The notes under the pieces are model-generated. The model had not been told where the DNA came from, ran no database searches, and worked only from the letters and a program-made list of their open reading frames with translations. Shown here in pieces: positions 1-9,553 of a stretch of DNA of 64,000 nucleotides. A program made the translations under genes and the position numbers. Position 1 is the first letter of the stretch; every line of letters starts with the position of its first letter. This DNA is from Lepidostoma basale (Eukaryota; Arthropoda; Insecta; Trichoptera; Lepidostomatidae): positions 979,001 to 1,043,000 of the forward strand of contig JAHDVF020001030.1 of assembly GCA_022606425.2 (NCBI GenBank). The letters run 5' to 3'.

Positions 1-91
1 TAATATTATATTTTTGACTATCATTATTTACAAAAAAACTTCAATATTATTTTTTTTTTTACATATTTTCATTCAAATTAAAATACTACTT

Positions 92-345
92 AAATAGTCT
101 ATTATTTTGGCCGAAACACTATGATACTTCAACATTATTACTGTTAAAATTTAAAACACTGTTATAATATCACACTAAGAGTACCGCGACAGCTGTTTCG
201 CCATCCGATGTTGGCATCATCAGGTGATACAATAAACTAAAGTGACAAATGAAAATACGTACTTTTTATATGGCAAAAAAATTCATAAGTGTGGTTAGTC
301 ATAGTAAAAAAAGGTATGGAAAATCTGTTGACAATTTAATTTAGA
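92..345. mobile_element. Fold-back element type P2, left half only
   Basis: Left arm of the P2 repeat seen more completely at 42020-42502 and 61470-62055. It begins with the terminal block containing TTTTGGCCGAAACACTATG, runs through an AT-rich stretch to a minus-strand hammerhead core (181-230), then the central stretch 'acaataaactaaagt'. The right arm is missing, so this copy is truncated. No protein is encoded. Confidence 0.7.
181..230 (-). ncRNA. Hammerhead ribozyme motif (P2 type)
   Basis: Read on the minus strand: CTGATGA, a stem II hairpin GCCAAC-ATCG-GATGGC-type with one mismatch, GAAAC, palindromic stem III ACAGCTGT and the cleavage triplet GTC. The flanks GTATCAC and GCGGTAC can pair as stem I, with one A-C mismatch and one G-U wobble. 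This is a type I layout with a minimal stem III. Activity is inferred only. Confidence 0.7.
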
Positions 346-759
346 TTAAAATTGTACCCTCAGTAACTGCTAACCAAAATACCTGTTTTAATAAAACTCT
401 GTGGATTTAATTAAATCGTTGACTTTGTAGTTAAAATAATAATACAAATTCTTTGCTTCTGATCATTTTATTCATTTTCTATGATATTGCTGATGTATAT
501 ACGTGTAATAATTGTTTTAAATTTTTAAAGTTTTATTTTTTGTTCTATTTTAATTACTAAATTACTAACGGTTGATATTACTTATGAATGAAAACGCATG
601 TTTTCTATAAGTTTTATTGTATTATTAAATTATTTATGGGAATAACATGTTTCAGCTTTCTAAGGCAAAAACAAATGCATTGGAAAGGTAAAATATGTCA
701 TTCCTATAAATTATAATAAAATTCTTAAAAAACAGGTGTTTTTATTCGTATTCATTATT
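346..759. other. AT-rich stretch, mostly unassigned
   Basis: No gene seen. Positions about 570-690 match a dispersed repeat, 'Q', also at 6695-6850, 22770-22920, 24190-24260, 33870-33960, 35430-35560 and 62230-62330. Q has the line GAATGAAAACGTCTGTTTTC followed by ACATGTTTCGG-like sequence. Read in reverse, Q ends in a hammerhead-like string with a decayed core. Confidence 0.45.
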
Positions 760-896
760 TAACTAACAAATTAACTAACCATCGCGCCGTCTCCCCGACG
801 GAGTAGGCAGAAATAATGGACCGCCGAACTGTTCGTTCTTGACATACTCCTCTCCTTCCTCAACATTTATACGTTGTCTCATTCACGCACGTCGAA
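760..896 (-). mobile_element. LINE A, 3' end fragment
   Basis: The minus strand carries the terminal block of LINE A (GCAGTCCATT...GCCTACC...GGCG(T)GATGG) followed by a decayed (GTTA)n tail, seen on the plus strand as 'aactaacaaattaactaacc'. About 135 bp, truncated at its 5' end. Noncoding remnant. Confidence 0.75.
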
Positions 897-1028
897 TATT
901 ATTATATTATAGAGTTAAGATTATTTAAAATACCCATTGAATTCAATTAAACATCTAGAAAATAGACACCTTCCAAAATGTTAATGTCTTTTTATTTTTT
1001 TAAATACTTTGTATATACAACACTATTA

Positions 1029-1080
1029 AAATTATATCAGACATGTTTCGGCCAATCTGTCTTTCTTCAGTGTTACATAT
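1029..1080 (-). ncRNA. Hammerhead ribozyme motif (P1 type, weakened stem II)
   Basis: The minus strand reads CTGAAGA, a poorly paired stem II segment, then CCGAAACATGTC. Core positions fit CTGANGA and GAAA, and the ACATGT palindrome (stem III) and GTC are intact. The decayed stem II makes this copy probably inactive. Confidence 0.6.
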
Positions 1081-1170
1081 TATAAAGATATAATATTATA
1101 CATATTTAAAATATTATAAAATTGTTTACAAATATGATCAATTTCGACAGATGTTATATGTATCTTTATA

Positions 1171-1222
1171 ATATGTATCACTGATGAAGGACTGGTTGTC
1201 CGAAACATGTCTGATATGTAAT
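1171..1222 (+). ncRNA. Hammerhead ribozyme motif (P1 type, intact core)
   Basis: CTGATGA at 1181-1187; stem II GGAC-TGGTT-GTCC; GAAAC at 1202-1206; palindromic stem III ACATGT; GTC ending at 1211, the predicted cleavage point. Stem I is formed by TATCA just before the core and TGATA just after the cleavage site, five perfect pairs. All core residues are present. Minimal stem III hammerheads of this kind are known to work best as dimers; activity here is inferred. Confidence 0.8.
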
Positions 1223-1310
1223 TTTAATAGTGTTGTTTATACAAAGTATATAAAAAAGAAAAAGACAAATAAATCATCTACAACAAAAAGTATGGCGAAC
1301 ATAGAAGAAA

Positions 1311-1932
1311 TATTTAAATAAAGTGAAATGAGTACTATAAAACAGACTGAAGGTCTAAAAGGCGAAGAGGAAGAAGTTAAAATAATCATCAATTGTATAC
1401 TAAATGAATTGTATTTGGTTTTTATCATTAAATAGATATTTTATGAAAAAAACCAAAATCAAATAACTTAATTACCCATCAATGATATTTTTATATTATT
1501 ATAATTAAATAATAATTATCTACCCCTAATTGTATCCCTCTCCACGGCGTACCAGACTTCCCTTACCCGTCCCTTTAGTTATGACACTCTTGATTATGGT
1601 GATAAATTCTAAATTTGAAATGAATGTCACGGTTCAGGGCTGGAAAATTATTTAAAAAAATAATTAATCAGACTTTCTCATTGAAAATAATTGGCACGAT
1701 GTCCTCCAAAAAATTATTTTTAGTTTGAAAGATTTAAATTGTATCAAAGTGAGATTTGACACGTATGGTGTGTTCTCTTTTCAAAGAGTGAATTTAATAA
1801 CGGCCCAACCCTTTGTGGATGCCGTTAAAATAAAATTGAATTAAATTTTAACAAAAATTTTATGCGGGTCGCCATAAGTACATTACATTATAAATTATAA
1901 TTAAGAATCAAAATTATTTTTTCGTATATTTT
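1311..1932. other. AT-rich stretch, nothing identified
   Basis: I see no coding exon, RNA gene or recognisable element. A short GC-richer patch near 1530-1580 matched nothing else I could find in the window. Confidence 0.4.
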
Positions 1933-2487
1933 AACGAACGACGAAATAAAGAAGAAATGTAAAGCAGATGATTGCATCATAAGTAAAATTTAAAAAAGTA
2001 TCGCTTGACTTGTAGTGCCAACCCTAATGTATGGAAGTAGAGCTTGGAGCTGACAAAAAAAGGATGAAAGTAGGATAAATTATGTAGAAATTATATCACT
2101 GAGAAGAATGTGTGGGATAATGATCTGTGATAGAATATCGAACGACGAAATATGAAACGTTAATCAGATGATTGTATCATAAGTAATATTAAAAAAAAGG
2201 ATCCCTGAGATGGTTTGGACATAAGAGACGAATAGACAATATAAGAATGGTTAAAATGTTGTATACTAGCAGCATGAGTGGAAAGAGAAGCCGTGGAAGA
2301 CCAAGGAAATCATAGTATGACCAAATTAATCAAATACTAAGAGTCTCGAAGTCGGAAAAATCGACGAGCATGCATATAACGAAGTATGAATGTAGAGGTT
2401 TGTCAGGTCAGAGCAGGATTGCGGTCCATCCTCTCTCCCTACCCCTCCAAGGAAACGGAGCGATGATCAGTCAGTTAGTTAGTTAGT
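1933..2487 (+). mobile_element. LINE A fragment, degenerate
   Basis: Degraded match to the C-terminal third of the LINE A reverse transcriptase frame: 'ATGTATGGAAGTAGAGCTTGG', the RSLRRMCG-like block, WFGH, RGRPRK and the final block, followed by a (GTTA)n tail at about 2466-2487. Part of the middle (1933-1990) also appears at 2140-2190, so it contains a duplicated or rearranged segment. Several frameshifts and stops. Confidence 0.75.
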
Positions 2488-2554
2488 TATACGTATTTTA
2501 AACTCATTTGCCCGTTTCTTTAAGAGCGAAACACGAAAATGGGATGCGTGCTAA

Positions 2555-2672
2555 ATCGACGTGCGTGCATGACACGATATATGAATTTTGAGGAAGTGAG
2601 AAAAGTACGTCAGGAAAGAACAGTGTAGGAGTCCACTCTTTCTGTTTACCGCTTTACCCCTTCCAAACCCTT
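2555..2672 (+). mobile_element. LINE A 3' end fragment
   Basis: Matches the last ~120 bases of LINE A (cgacgtgcgtgcatgacacg onward) but stops just before the tandem tail. Its end abuts the start of repeat R. Confidence 0.65.
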
Positions 2673-2689
2673 CCTCAGTGATATTATAC

Positions 2690-3123
2690 AGATAATTAAA
2701 ATTCTTTGGCATATAGAATGGAATAATACTCCTAGCGGCTTCTAACAATATGTTGGTCAACAGCCTTCACATTGTGTTAATAAGGTAGTTTGCTAAATGC
2801 TGAAAATCATTCTCCATAGATGGCGTTAGTGGGTCGGTTGTATAGGTTAATTCTTGAAAAAATTCACAAGTGCAACCAAATCTACATAGATGGCTGACTG
2901 AAACTGCTACGTGAAGATAAATATGGATTTTGAAGTATATATACATCTTCCAAAAAATTTGTCATGCATGATCACAAATAACAAAGGTGGAATGGGGAAT
3001 GTTGTAATTACATAAAGCGTGCGCTTAACCCAACCAATGACAGGTCATAAGTCCTGTAAACACCTTGATCATCCATGTTCAGTTTCCATTTTACGTCTTA
3101 GTCTCTATTGAGATACAATTAAA
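2690..3123 (+). repeat. Dispersed repeat R, copy 1
   Basis: About 430 bp almost identical to 55318-55747, from 'attctttggcatatagaatgg' through 'gagatacaattaaa'. Further pieces lie at 14660-14830, 25075-25290 (reverse), 30105-30512 and 55150-55245. No frame of useful length. The conserved last ~100 bp (ACAGGTCATAAGTCCTGTAA ... TATTGAGATACAATTAA) is the most often retained piece. The class is unknown. Confidence 0.7.
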
Positions 3124-3280
3124 ATATTATAAAATTGTTTACAAATATGGTCAGTTTTTTTATGTTATTAATTTTTCAATAATATTATAATGAATTGCGG
3201 AGTCGAGGAAAACTGAGGAAAACATGTACCGTGTTTCGGCCAAAACAATGGACTATTTAATATAAAAGTGTTTTAAATTA
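3118..3280. mobile_element. Scraps of P1 and P2 fold-back elements
   Basis: 3118-3160 matches the P1 spacer (TAAAATATTATAAAATTGTT). 3225-3275 matches the P2 right terminus (GTGTTTCGGCCAAAACAATG ... GACTATTT). No complete hammerhead core remains. Confidence 0.5.
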
Positions 3281-3699
3281 TTTTTTAAAATCCTAATTGT
3301 TTATATAAGTGTGATATTTATATTCTAAGTACAAATTAATGTAAGTCAATAAATAGAGCATGTCATTATTTATCATTTAATAGGTCAAGAAATATATGAT
3401 TTAATGTTTTTATTATTTATAATATTATATAAACCGAGATTCAAGATGATATTTACGTTTCCTTAGAATTTTGCAACATATTGCAAAAATTACTTGAATG
3501 AATTTCGTAACTCTGATACAATTTCAAACGTAATAAATCATATTTTGCTCACAATCGTTATCATTTCCTGTATAACTATGTTTCTATAACGTATTTATAT
3601 TAGTTTTCTTCATTCAGCTGACGCGTTCCGGAAAAATCTAGTTTTCCATGTTTAGAAACGAAAATCCAAGATTGCAAATCCGCATAATTGAGAAGATAC
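3281..3699. other. AT-rich stretch, nothing identified
   Basis: No exon, RNA or known repeat seen. Confidence 0.4.
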
Positions 3700-3785
3700 T
3701 TATTTTTCTTCAGCCTTCGTTCCTTTACTGCTGGATATAGACCTCTTCCACCCGTTTCTGTCTTGTAACTTCCGCGTCCAGGTCG
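3700..3785 (-). mobile_element. Short LINE tail fragment (uncertain)
   Basis: On the minus strand this resembles the end of LINE families with '...aggaacgaaggctgaagaaaa' tails, like the end at 60300. Only about 80 bp, so the assignment is weak. Confidence 0.3.
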
Positions 3786-3929
3786 TTAAAAAAATATTTT
3801 AATTTATAAAACAATAGATATATTGCGGGGAAAACAAATTGGTTTAGAATCAAAAAGTACATCTAATGCTATTTTTTGAAATATGATATTTTGTAATGCT
3901 CAAAATATTTGTATAAAACGATGTTTCTT

Positions 3930-3990
3930 AATCTCAGAATGGTATTTCGATGCCATCCAGACCAGAGAAACCGGTCGCTGTAGAAATAAA
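3930..3990 (+). repeat. Hammerhead-like repeat with decayed core
   Basis: TTTCGATGCC ... GAGAAACCGGTCGCTG. It is related to 59240-59290, where the hairpin GCCAG-CGAGT-CTGGC precedes GAAACCGGTT. The 5' core (CTGANGA) is not recoverable here. It is adjacent to the end of a SINE. Confidence 0.35.
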
Positions 3991-4020
3991 GACAAAAGAA
4001 GAAGTTGTTGTTAAAAACGT

Positions 4021-4230
4021 CGTTTTATTTAATTTCAAGCGCAAGCCAAATCGATGTAAAGGGTAAAGCTATCTTATTGAATATCGTGACACGTGATAGA
4101 TAGTTAATCTATCGCCATTTAATTGTCACGTGAATTCTTCACCAGACCAAGGACAAGGTGACAATCACACTGCCATCGCCGGGAATCGAACCCGGGATCT
4201 TCGATATGGTAAAGCACTTACCACTCGGTA
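4021..4230 (-). mobile_element. tRNA-derived SINE, subtype 2
   Basis: On the minus strand: a degraded tRNA-like head with a B box of GGTTCGATTCC type (GGGTTCGATTCCCGG at 4180-4195), then the body with AATTCACGTGACAAT, GGCGATAGATTA and CACATGTCACGA, ending 'ctttacatcgatttggcttg'. The A-box part is worn. Pol III transcription is inferred from the boxes. Confidence 0.8.
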
Positions 4231-4604
4231 TTATTTACATGAATTATTTCCTCTATCGGGGGATTTTAGTAAAAACATTGGATAATCTGAAAGTATTTGT
4301 AAATAATATTGTAACAAGGTATTCAGCCAATAAACAAACAGTTTATAATGTATAATATTATGACGAGTTACACAATCGTCAATGGAATATTCTTATCTAT
4401 TGAATTTCCTTGAAAACAGTTTCATTTCGTAAACACATTCATAGGTTAGAGATGAAATTATGGACATCCGGAAAATCTGCATAAAACAAACTATACTCGT
4501 AGATATGACGCACCTATTCTCAGAATAAATAGACTTGCAAACTCTTGCCGAGACTTAGCTTTTTTTGGAATAATTTAAAATTCTTTTCTGTCTAAAATTC
4601 TTCT

Positions 4605-4905
4605 TCTTCTTCTTCACTTTTGATAGACTCAGGAGTCTGTTATTTCAGGCGGGTCCTCTTGAGACGCTGAACTCCAGCTTTCTCTCCACCGTTTCGGGGG
4701 TCTTCCTGGTTGGTGTTGTCCGTTTGCCATTCCATGGAGAACTATGTATGGTATCCTATTTGAGCTCATTCTTTCTACATGTTGATGCCAGTATCGCCGT
4801 CTTTGACGTCCCCATCTGACCACATCTTCGACCTCGCAGATTTCTCGGATTTTTGTATTCCTAACTCGATCACGTAGGGTTTTGCCAGCTATAGCCCGAA
4901 GTGTT
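4605..4905 (-). mobile_element. LINE B, 3' end of reverse transcriptase frame
   Basis: The minus strand encodes a C-terminal tail of a non-LTR retrotransposon protein: RDRVRNTKIREICEVEDVVR, WGRQRRRYW, HVERM, GRPPKRWRE, ending in EITDS and a stop, followed by a (GAA)n tail (plus-strand 'ttcttcttcttc' at 4602). The same end occurs at 16331-16608 with nearly the same sequence. Truncated at the 5' end. Confidence 0.85.
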
Positions 4906-4911
4906 TTCAAA

Positions 4912-5100
4912 AACAACAAAAAAACATAAATCAAATATTGAATGTCGGCCATGTGAGGAGTCAGAGAAATCGACGCGCGTGCATGACACAATGTATGAAT
5001 GTTGAGGAAGCGAGAGAAATATGTCAGGAAAGAAATGTGTGGCAGTCCATTCTTTCTGCCTACCCCTTCAGGGAGGCGGCGTGATGGTTAGTTAGTTTGT
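4912..5100 (+). mobile_element. LINE A 3' end with (GTTA)n tail
   Basis: From the DQINQILN-like codons ('aaatcaaatattgaatgtcgg') through the last block to GGCGTGATGGTTAGTTAG. 5'-truncated, directly against the start of the LINE B fragment in opposite orientation. Confidence 0.8.
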
Positions 5101-5225
5101 TTTTATTATACAACATTTTGAATGTATATAAATTCTTGTAGACAAATACTGGATTTCACCCATTGCGGATATATTATTTTTATTTTATAAGGATTAATTG
5201 TATCTCAATAGAGACGAAGATGTAA
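5101..5225 (-). repeat. End piece of repeat R
   Basis: The reverse complement matches the end of repeat R: TATTGAGATACAATTAATCC, then CCGCAATGGGTGAAATCCAG, then TACATTCAAAATGTTGTATAA. The same block is present inverted on itself at 32072-32218. Confidence 0.6.
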
Positions 5226-5279
5226 ATTGTTTTCTGGGAACAGAATATTCAACAACATAGAAACAGATTCTGAGAACTT

Positions 5280-5525
5280 AGTTTTTTATTATTATTATTT
5301 CGTTAAATCGCTCTTTACATCATTACAGCGTAAGCCAAATCGATGTAAAAGGTAATAGCTGTCATATTGATTCTCGTGACATGTGATAGGTGAGCTAATC
5401 TGTCGCCAATTTATGGTCACGTGAATTCTGCACCAGACCAAAGACCGTGTAACAATCACACTGCCATCGCCGGGAATCGAATCCGGAACCTTCGGGGTGG
5501 CAGTCAAAACACTTACCACTCGGCC
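5280..5525 (-). mobile_element. tRNA-derived SINE, subtype 2
   Basis: On the minus strand: head with 'TGGCCGAGTGGT', B box GGATTCGATTCC-like, body AATTCACGTGACCATAAAT, CACATGTCACGAGAATCAAT, and the subtype-2 end 'ctttacatcgatttggctta...gagcgattta'. Closely similar to 52213-52471 and 6868-7080. Confidence 0.85.
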
Positions 5526-5717
5526 AATAAATGTTATGGAATAAATAACTTCAATAACAAAATAAATTACGAAACGCGGCCATGTTTTAAGTCGTAAAAA
5601 TGGACGAGTTTGAAATTGATCATTGCTACGTCCAATGAATCCAATGATGTGGTATTGTTTTTTTTCTATTTTATGTATCTTTCTTATAAAAAATATAATA
5701 AGTACATATCAAATTAT

Positions 5718-6190
5718 TTGCTTAGAATTGGCAGAAGAAGCATGAAAGTAGGATAAATGCCGTAGAAATGAGGTCACTAAGAAGAATGTGCGGAAAAATA
5801 ATATATGATAGAATATCTAATGAAGAAAGAAATGTTGGGCAGATGAATGCGTGATAAATAAAATCAAGAAAGGGCCACTATAGTTTGGACATATGGAACG
5901 AATGGATGTGGACCAAATGGTTAAAAAGATATACTCGTATACAAGTATTGTGAATGGAAAACAAGTCGAGGAAGGCCAAGGAAGGCATGGCATGACCAAA
6001 TTAATAAATCAATGAAAGGCGGCCATGTTCGAAGTAGGAACAATCGAAGAGCGTGCATCTCACGATGTGTGAATGTAGAATAGGCGTGAGAGTTATGTCA
6101 GGATAGAATAAAGTGGCCATCCATCCTCTCTGCCCACCCCTCCGAGAAATGGCGTGATGGTTTATTAGTCAGTGAGTTAGTTAAATTATT
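5718..6190 (+). mobile_element. LINE A fragment with tail
   Basis: Follows the LINE A C-terminal frame in broken pieces (NWQKKHESRINAVEMRSLRR-type block, FGHMERM, RGRPRKAWHDQIN, final block) and ends with TGATGGTTTATTAGTCAGTGAG, a degraded (GTTA)n tail. Multiple frameshifts. It ends about 300 bp upstream of the sugar transporter start codon. Confidence 0.8.
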
Positions 6191-6487
6191 TGCTTTAGAT
6201 ATTTTAGAAGTTTTACATATGCGTATTATCTTTATGTGCGTCACAATATTAATGTTATGACAATTTAATATTTTTTTTCCAGAACTTATCAAGAAGAAGA
6301 CACTTCAAAACAAAACACTATACGTATAAAAATATAATTTATTGAAAAAAGTACATATTATCAACATACCTAAAATTGCCTAAATTAATAATAAATAAAA
6401 GTTATCTAAAATTTATGAGATTTCGAAATACCAAAGCAACGTCTTAATGTTTAGTAATTAAAAAGTGTTTCAAGTGAAAGTGGGAAA

Positions 6488-6644
6488 ATGACTCTATACA
6501 CGGAAAGGACTGAATTAGCGTTAGACAAAGAAGAGGAAGCCAACAGGGTGGCGATAGAGGACCCCGATGATGAGAGAGAGGAGAATCAAGATGAGATGGA
6601 CGACCATTCAGACAAAACAACGCAATATTTGGCTGCTGGAATAG
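6488..6644 (+). CDS. Facilitated trehalose transporter Tret1-like, exon 1 (start)
   Basis: First coding exon of an MFS sugar transporter; exons follow at 8047-8132, 9237-9397, 25756-25931 and 32448-33388 (506 residues in total). It encodes residues 1-52, an acidic, hydrophilic N-terminal cytosolic tail rich in Glu and Asp (DPDDEREENQDEMDDHSD), before the first membrane helix. The start is the ATG at 6488: an in-frame TAA lies 33 bp upstream (6455) and no other ATG lies between. The exon ends in phase 1 at a consensus donor, ATAG|GTGAGT. The tail is lineage-variable in this family, so identity rests on the later exons and the splice phases. No 5' untranslated exon or promoter could be placed. 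Confidence 0.85.
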
Positions 6645-6867
6645 GTGAGTGAGAAATATTCTATACGATTTGGTTTTATTGATTTAAACGTCATTTATTG
6701 TTTCTTGAACAATGATGTAAAACTCCATATTAAATAATTAATTTAAATGAAAACTTCTCTCTTCTGGGAGTTTATTAAATTTTATATGGAATCACATGTT
6801 TCGCGCTTTTAAGGCATGATCAAATGACAATAAATCTTTCAAAGATAAAAAAACAATAAATCTTTAC

Positions 6868-7080
6868 TGACTGCCACCCCGAAGGCTCCGGGTTTGATTC
6901 CCAGCGAGGGCAATGTGAATGTCACACTGTCTTTGGTCTGGGGTAGAATTCACGTGACAATAAAATTGCGATAGATTAGCTTCCTATCACATGTCACGAG
7001 AATCACTATGATGGCTATAAAAACCCTTTACATCGATTTGGCTCATGCTGTCATGATAGAAAGAGCGATTCAACAAAAAA
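6868..7080 (+). mobile_element. tRNA-derived SINE, subtype 2 (in intron 1)
   Basis: The head is partly lost; B box GGGTTTGATTCCC at about 6890-6902; body AATTCACGTGACAATAAAAT, GCGATAGATTAGC, CACATGTCACGAGAATCACT; end CTTTACATCGATTTGGCTCA ... GAGCGATTCAACAAAAAA. Lies in intron 1 of the transporter. Confidence 0.85.
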
Positions 7081-7091
7081 AATATGTGTAT

Positions 7092-7160
<69 letters not shown>
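7092..7160. repeat. (AAT)n microsatellite
   Basis: Uninterrupted AAT trinucleotide run of about 66 bp (some 22 units). It directly abuts, and seems to have replaced the outer end of, the left arm of the P1 fold-back at 7161. Confidence 0.95.
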
Positions 7161-7161
<1 letters not shown>

Positions 7162-7350
7162 TTTCCGACAACAGGTCCTTTCTCAGTGATATTATAAAGA
7201 TATTTAAAATATTATAAGATTGTTTACAAATATGATCAGTGTGAATCAAAACTGACCATATTTGTATTGTAACAATTTTATAATATTTTCAATATCTTTA
7301 TAATATCACTGAGAAAGAGCCGGTTGTCCGAAACATGTCTTATATTTTTT
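7161..7350. mobile_element. Fold-back element type P1, decayed
   Basis: Two inverted arms (CTCAGTGATATTATAAAGAT on the left; ATCTTTATAATATCACTGAG on the right) around a spacer. The right arm holds a hammerhead-like string, CTGAGAA ... GGTTGTCCGAAACATGTC, whose CTGANGA is disrupted. The left arm is cut off by the microsatellite before its GAAAC. Confidence 0.7.
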
Positions 7351-7439
7351 TTTATAACACAAATATAATACAAATAAAATATATTTTTACATGAAATTCT
7401 TACTGTATATAGTATGTTTGTATAATATTTAATCAGAAC

Positions 7440-7642
7440 ATCAACAACAACAACAATAAACTCGACCCTGACACATGCCTCTACATTCCTTAAATTCATA
7501 CAGCGAATCATGCACGCACGCCGATTCTTCCGACTTCTAACACGACTTACCTTTAAAATTTGATTAATCTGGTCATGCCAAGTTTTACTCGGTCTCCCTC
7601 GACTCCATTCTCCAATCACATCATTCACGTATACATCGAGAC
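7440..7642 (-). mobile_element. LINE A fragment with (GTT)n tail
   Basis: The minus strand encodes GRPSKTWHDQINQILKVSRV and RSRKNRRACMIRCMN in one frame; the plus-strand start 'caacaacaacaac' is the tail. The last ~50 bp of coding end are missing, so it is internally deleted near the 3' end. Confidence 0.8.
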
Positions 7643-7659
7643 ATCGAAGGAGAGTAGCG

Positions 7660-7850
7660 TAGCTTAAATGTGGTCTGGGTCCCCTTTGGTTGCAAATATA
7701 CATATATTAATATTACTATTTTTTAACGTAAGTCCCGCTTGGACGGGGGACGGGCCTAGGGAGTGCACGAGTTAAGCTGACGAAAGGCGCCGCTGCGCCT
7801 ATAACAGCTTCGAGTAAGCGGAGGGAGCCCTCTATGGCTCGGCCATATAA
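7660..7850. repeat. Dispersed GC-rich repeat, copy 1
   Basis: Matches 35080-35240: GACGGGGGACGGGCCTAG, then GCTGACGAAAGG, CGCCGCT, CCTATAACAGC. The GC content is well above its surroundings. Possibly a piece of a retroelement; no domain is recognisable. Confidence 0.5.
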
Positions 7851-8046
7851 AAAAAAATACCTTCTACCATTCTTCCTTCATCCATGATAATGAGATAATG
7901 AAACGAATTTCCTGTACTGTATTATATTCGCAAATAACAAGATTTGAGCCTTCAACAGTGCAAACCAAAAGGTTGTGGGAAATATGGTTGCACTTTAAAA
8001 TATTTGATATTATTTATTATTTTAATTTTGTTTCAATTGATTTCAG

Positions 8047-8132
8047 TGACAATCGGAGCTTTTTCTGCCGGAACTTTTTTGTCATGGACCTCTACAGCCC
8101 TTCCACTTTTAGAGGATGATCCTAATTTAAAT
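8047..8132 (+). CDS. Tret1-like sugar transporter, exon 2
   Basis: Residues 53-81, the first transmembrane helix (TIGAFSAGTFLSWTSTALP) and the start of the first outer loop (LLEDDPNLN). In Tret1-type transporters this helix has the typical pattern G-x-x-x-G-x-x-x-W-T-S-P-A-L-P; here W-T-S-T-A-L-P. The acceptor TTTCAG|TG completes the split Val codon left by exon 1, and the exon ends in phase 0 at AAT|GTAAGC. Intron 1 is 1,402 bp. Confidence 0.9.
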
Positions 8133-8289
8133 GTAAGCATCACCAAAAATATTAAAATATTTTTTCAATAGCTTAATGAATGCGACATCTAGTTCATCTA
8201 AGTTAGATATTATATTCACAATCCATTTAGAAACCTAAAGTCGGTGTCGGCAAACTACAGTAAGCGAGTTCATAATTAATTTTAAATTA

Positions 8290-8545
8290 ACGAAACAATG
8301 GCAGCGCACGATGGCGTTCTTGTGACGACCCTTATGTATGAAAATGCAGAACTGGCAAAAAGGGGATGAAAGTGGAATTAATACAGTAGAAATGAGATGT
8401 CTTAGTAGAATGTGAAGTGAATATATCTGAATATGATAAGTAACTAACTAACTAATTATCAAGTTGTTATTTCCTGACACATTTATCTCGATTCTTTAAC
8501 ATTAATTCTTCGAGTCATGCACGTACGTCAATTTCTCCCATTGAA
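8290..8545. mobile_element. Two opposed LINE A scraps
   Basis: 8290-8410 (+) matches the MAVHNGVLVPTLMYG region of LINE A with frameshifts. 8435-8545 (-) matches the 3' end with a (GTTA)n tail ('taactaactaactaatt'). Both lie in intron 2. Confidence 0.6.
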
Positions 8546-8742
8546 ATAAAAATTAACTTAATCTAATGATTTTACTGAAAACTCTTAATGGATGTTTTTT
8601 TAAAATAATAATTGAATAAAACTATGTTTTTTAAAAGCGTTTAAGCATTTTAAGATAATCTGATGATTTTACTGATATCTTTTGATGGAAGTTCCTTTTA
8701 AAAATTAATTAAATAAAACGAAGTTTTTTTAAATAACTAAGG

Positions 8743-9165
8743 GTCGGCACATTAACACCATTATGCACTGCCATCTTCCCTTTTTTGGTTAGGCTTTTAT
8801 TTGCGATGACAACTTTAAGTGTACCATTTACTCTGTTGCCTGCCCCAAACCATCTTTCAATATCCTTCTCCACACTCCCATCCTTTGTAAACATACTTCC
8901 TAAATAAACAAATTGATCCACTTTTTTCCAGATTTTCACCGTTTACACTAATGTTGCAGACTGTCATGTTTTCTTCTTTTTCGAAAATCATTACCTTGGA
9001 CTTATTTACATTCATCATCAAATCGTATTGCTTGCATACCTCATACATACTAGACACCAGGGCTTGTAGTTCATGCTCGTTGTCTGCAAGTAGCACAGCG
9101 TCGTCCGCATACAACAAACAGCTTATTGACAAACCATTCATTTTTGCACATGTTTCCAATCCTGT
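8743..9165 (-). pseudogene. LINE A reverse transcriptase domain, broken
   Basis: The minus strand carries the palm of a non-LTR reverse transcriptase with the catalytic YADD box (LLYADDAVLLADNEHELQAL), followed by the thumb region (SMYEVCKQYDLMMNVNKSKV, TVCNISVNGENLE). A one-base shift near 8900 moves the next part (YLGSMFTKDGSVEKDIERWF ... LKVVIANK) into another frame. This is one of only two copies here that reach the catalytic box (the other is near 57660). It lies in intron 2 of the transporter, antisense to it. Confidence 0.85.
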
Positions 9166-9236
9166 AGTGTAGTGCAGTGTAATTATATTTATTCAAATCG
9201 TATTTTTTATATTAATTTTTTTTATGTTAATTTCAG

Positions 9237-9397
9237 ATTAGTGCATACGAAGGGGCATGGGTGGCTGCGCTTCTCAATCTGGGTGCCTTTTTTGGAGCCA
9301 TTCCAACCGGGCTCATAGCTGAAAGGTTTGGGAGAAAGAAGACCCTCTTGAGCTTGGCCCTACCGATGGTTGTGTCCTGGTTACTGATTGCCCTCAG
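9237..9397 (+). CDS. Tret1-like sugar transporter, exon 3
   Basis: Residues 82-134 plus two bases of codon 135. It holds helix 2 (AWVAALLNLGAFFGAIPTGL), the conserved cytosolic loop after helix 2 (AERFGRKKTLL, residues 109-119; the MFS R-F/x-G-R-[KR] signature needed for conformational change), and the start of helix 3. Acceptor TTTCAG|ATT, donor CTCAG|GTATTT in phase 2. The codon is completed by T in exon 4 to give Ser. GC content is clearly higher than in the flanking introns. Confidence 0.95.
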
Positions 9398-9553
9398 GTA
9401 TTTAAAACATCAATTTAAAAGGTTTATCACTTATGCATGGAAGTGAAACTTGGAGCTGGCAAAATAATTATGACGAGAATAGGCTGAAGAAGAATACAGT
9501 CAACTTATATAAAACGTATTTTATAAAATAAAACGTAATATAGAAAAAAAACT

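Larger units (their letters stand above)
986..1266. mobile_element. Fold-back element type P1 with two hammerhead motifs
   Basis: The first and last ~48 bases are nearly perfect inverted repeats (left arm 986-1036, right arm about 1215-1266). Inside are a minus-strand hammerhead motif (1029-1080) and a plus-strand one (1171-1222), with an AT-rich spacer. The same arrangement recurs at 24772-25066 and 47027-47360. No reading frame. Similarity to the 47 kb copy continues to about 1310, so the true element may be longer. Confidence 0.8.

Noticed and set aside
4158..4355. 65-codon open frame overlapping a tRNA-like sequence
   Set aside because: It translates the reverse of a SINE head (the PSPGIEPG string is the B box) and has no independent support.
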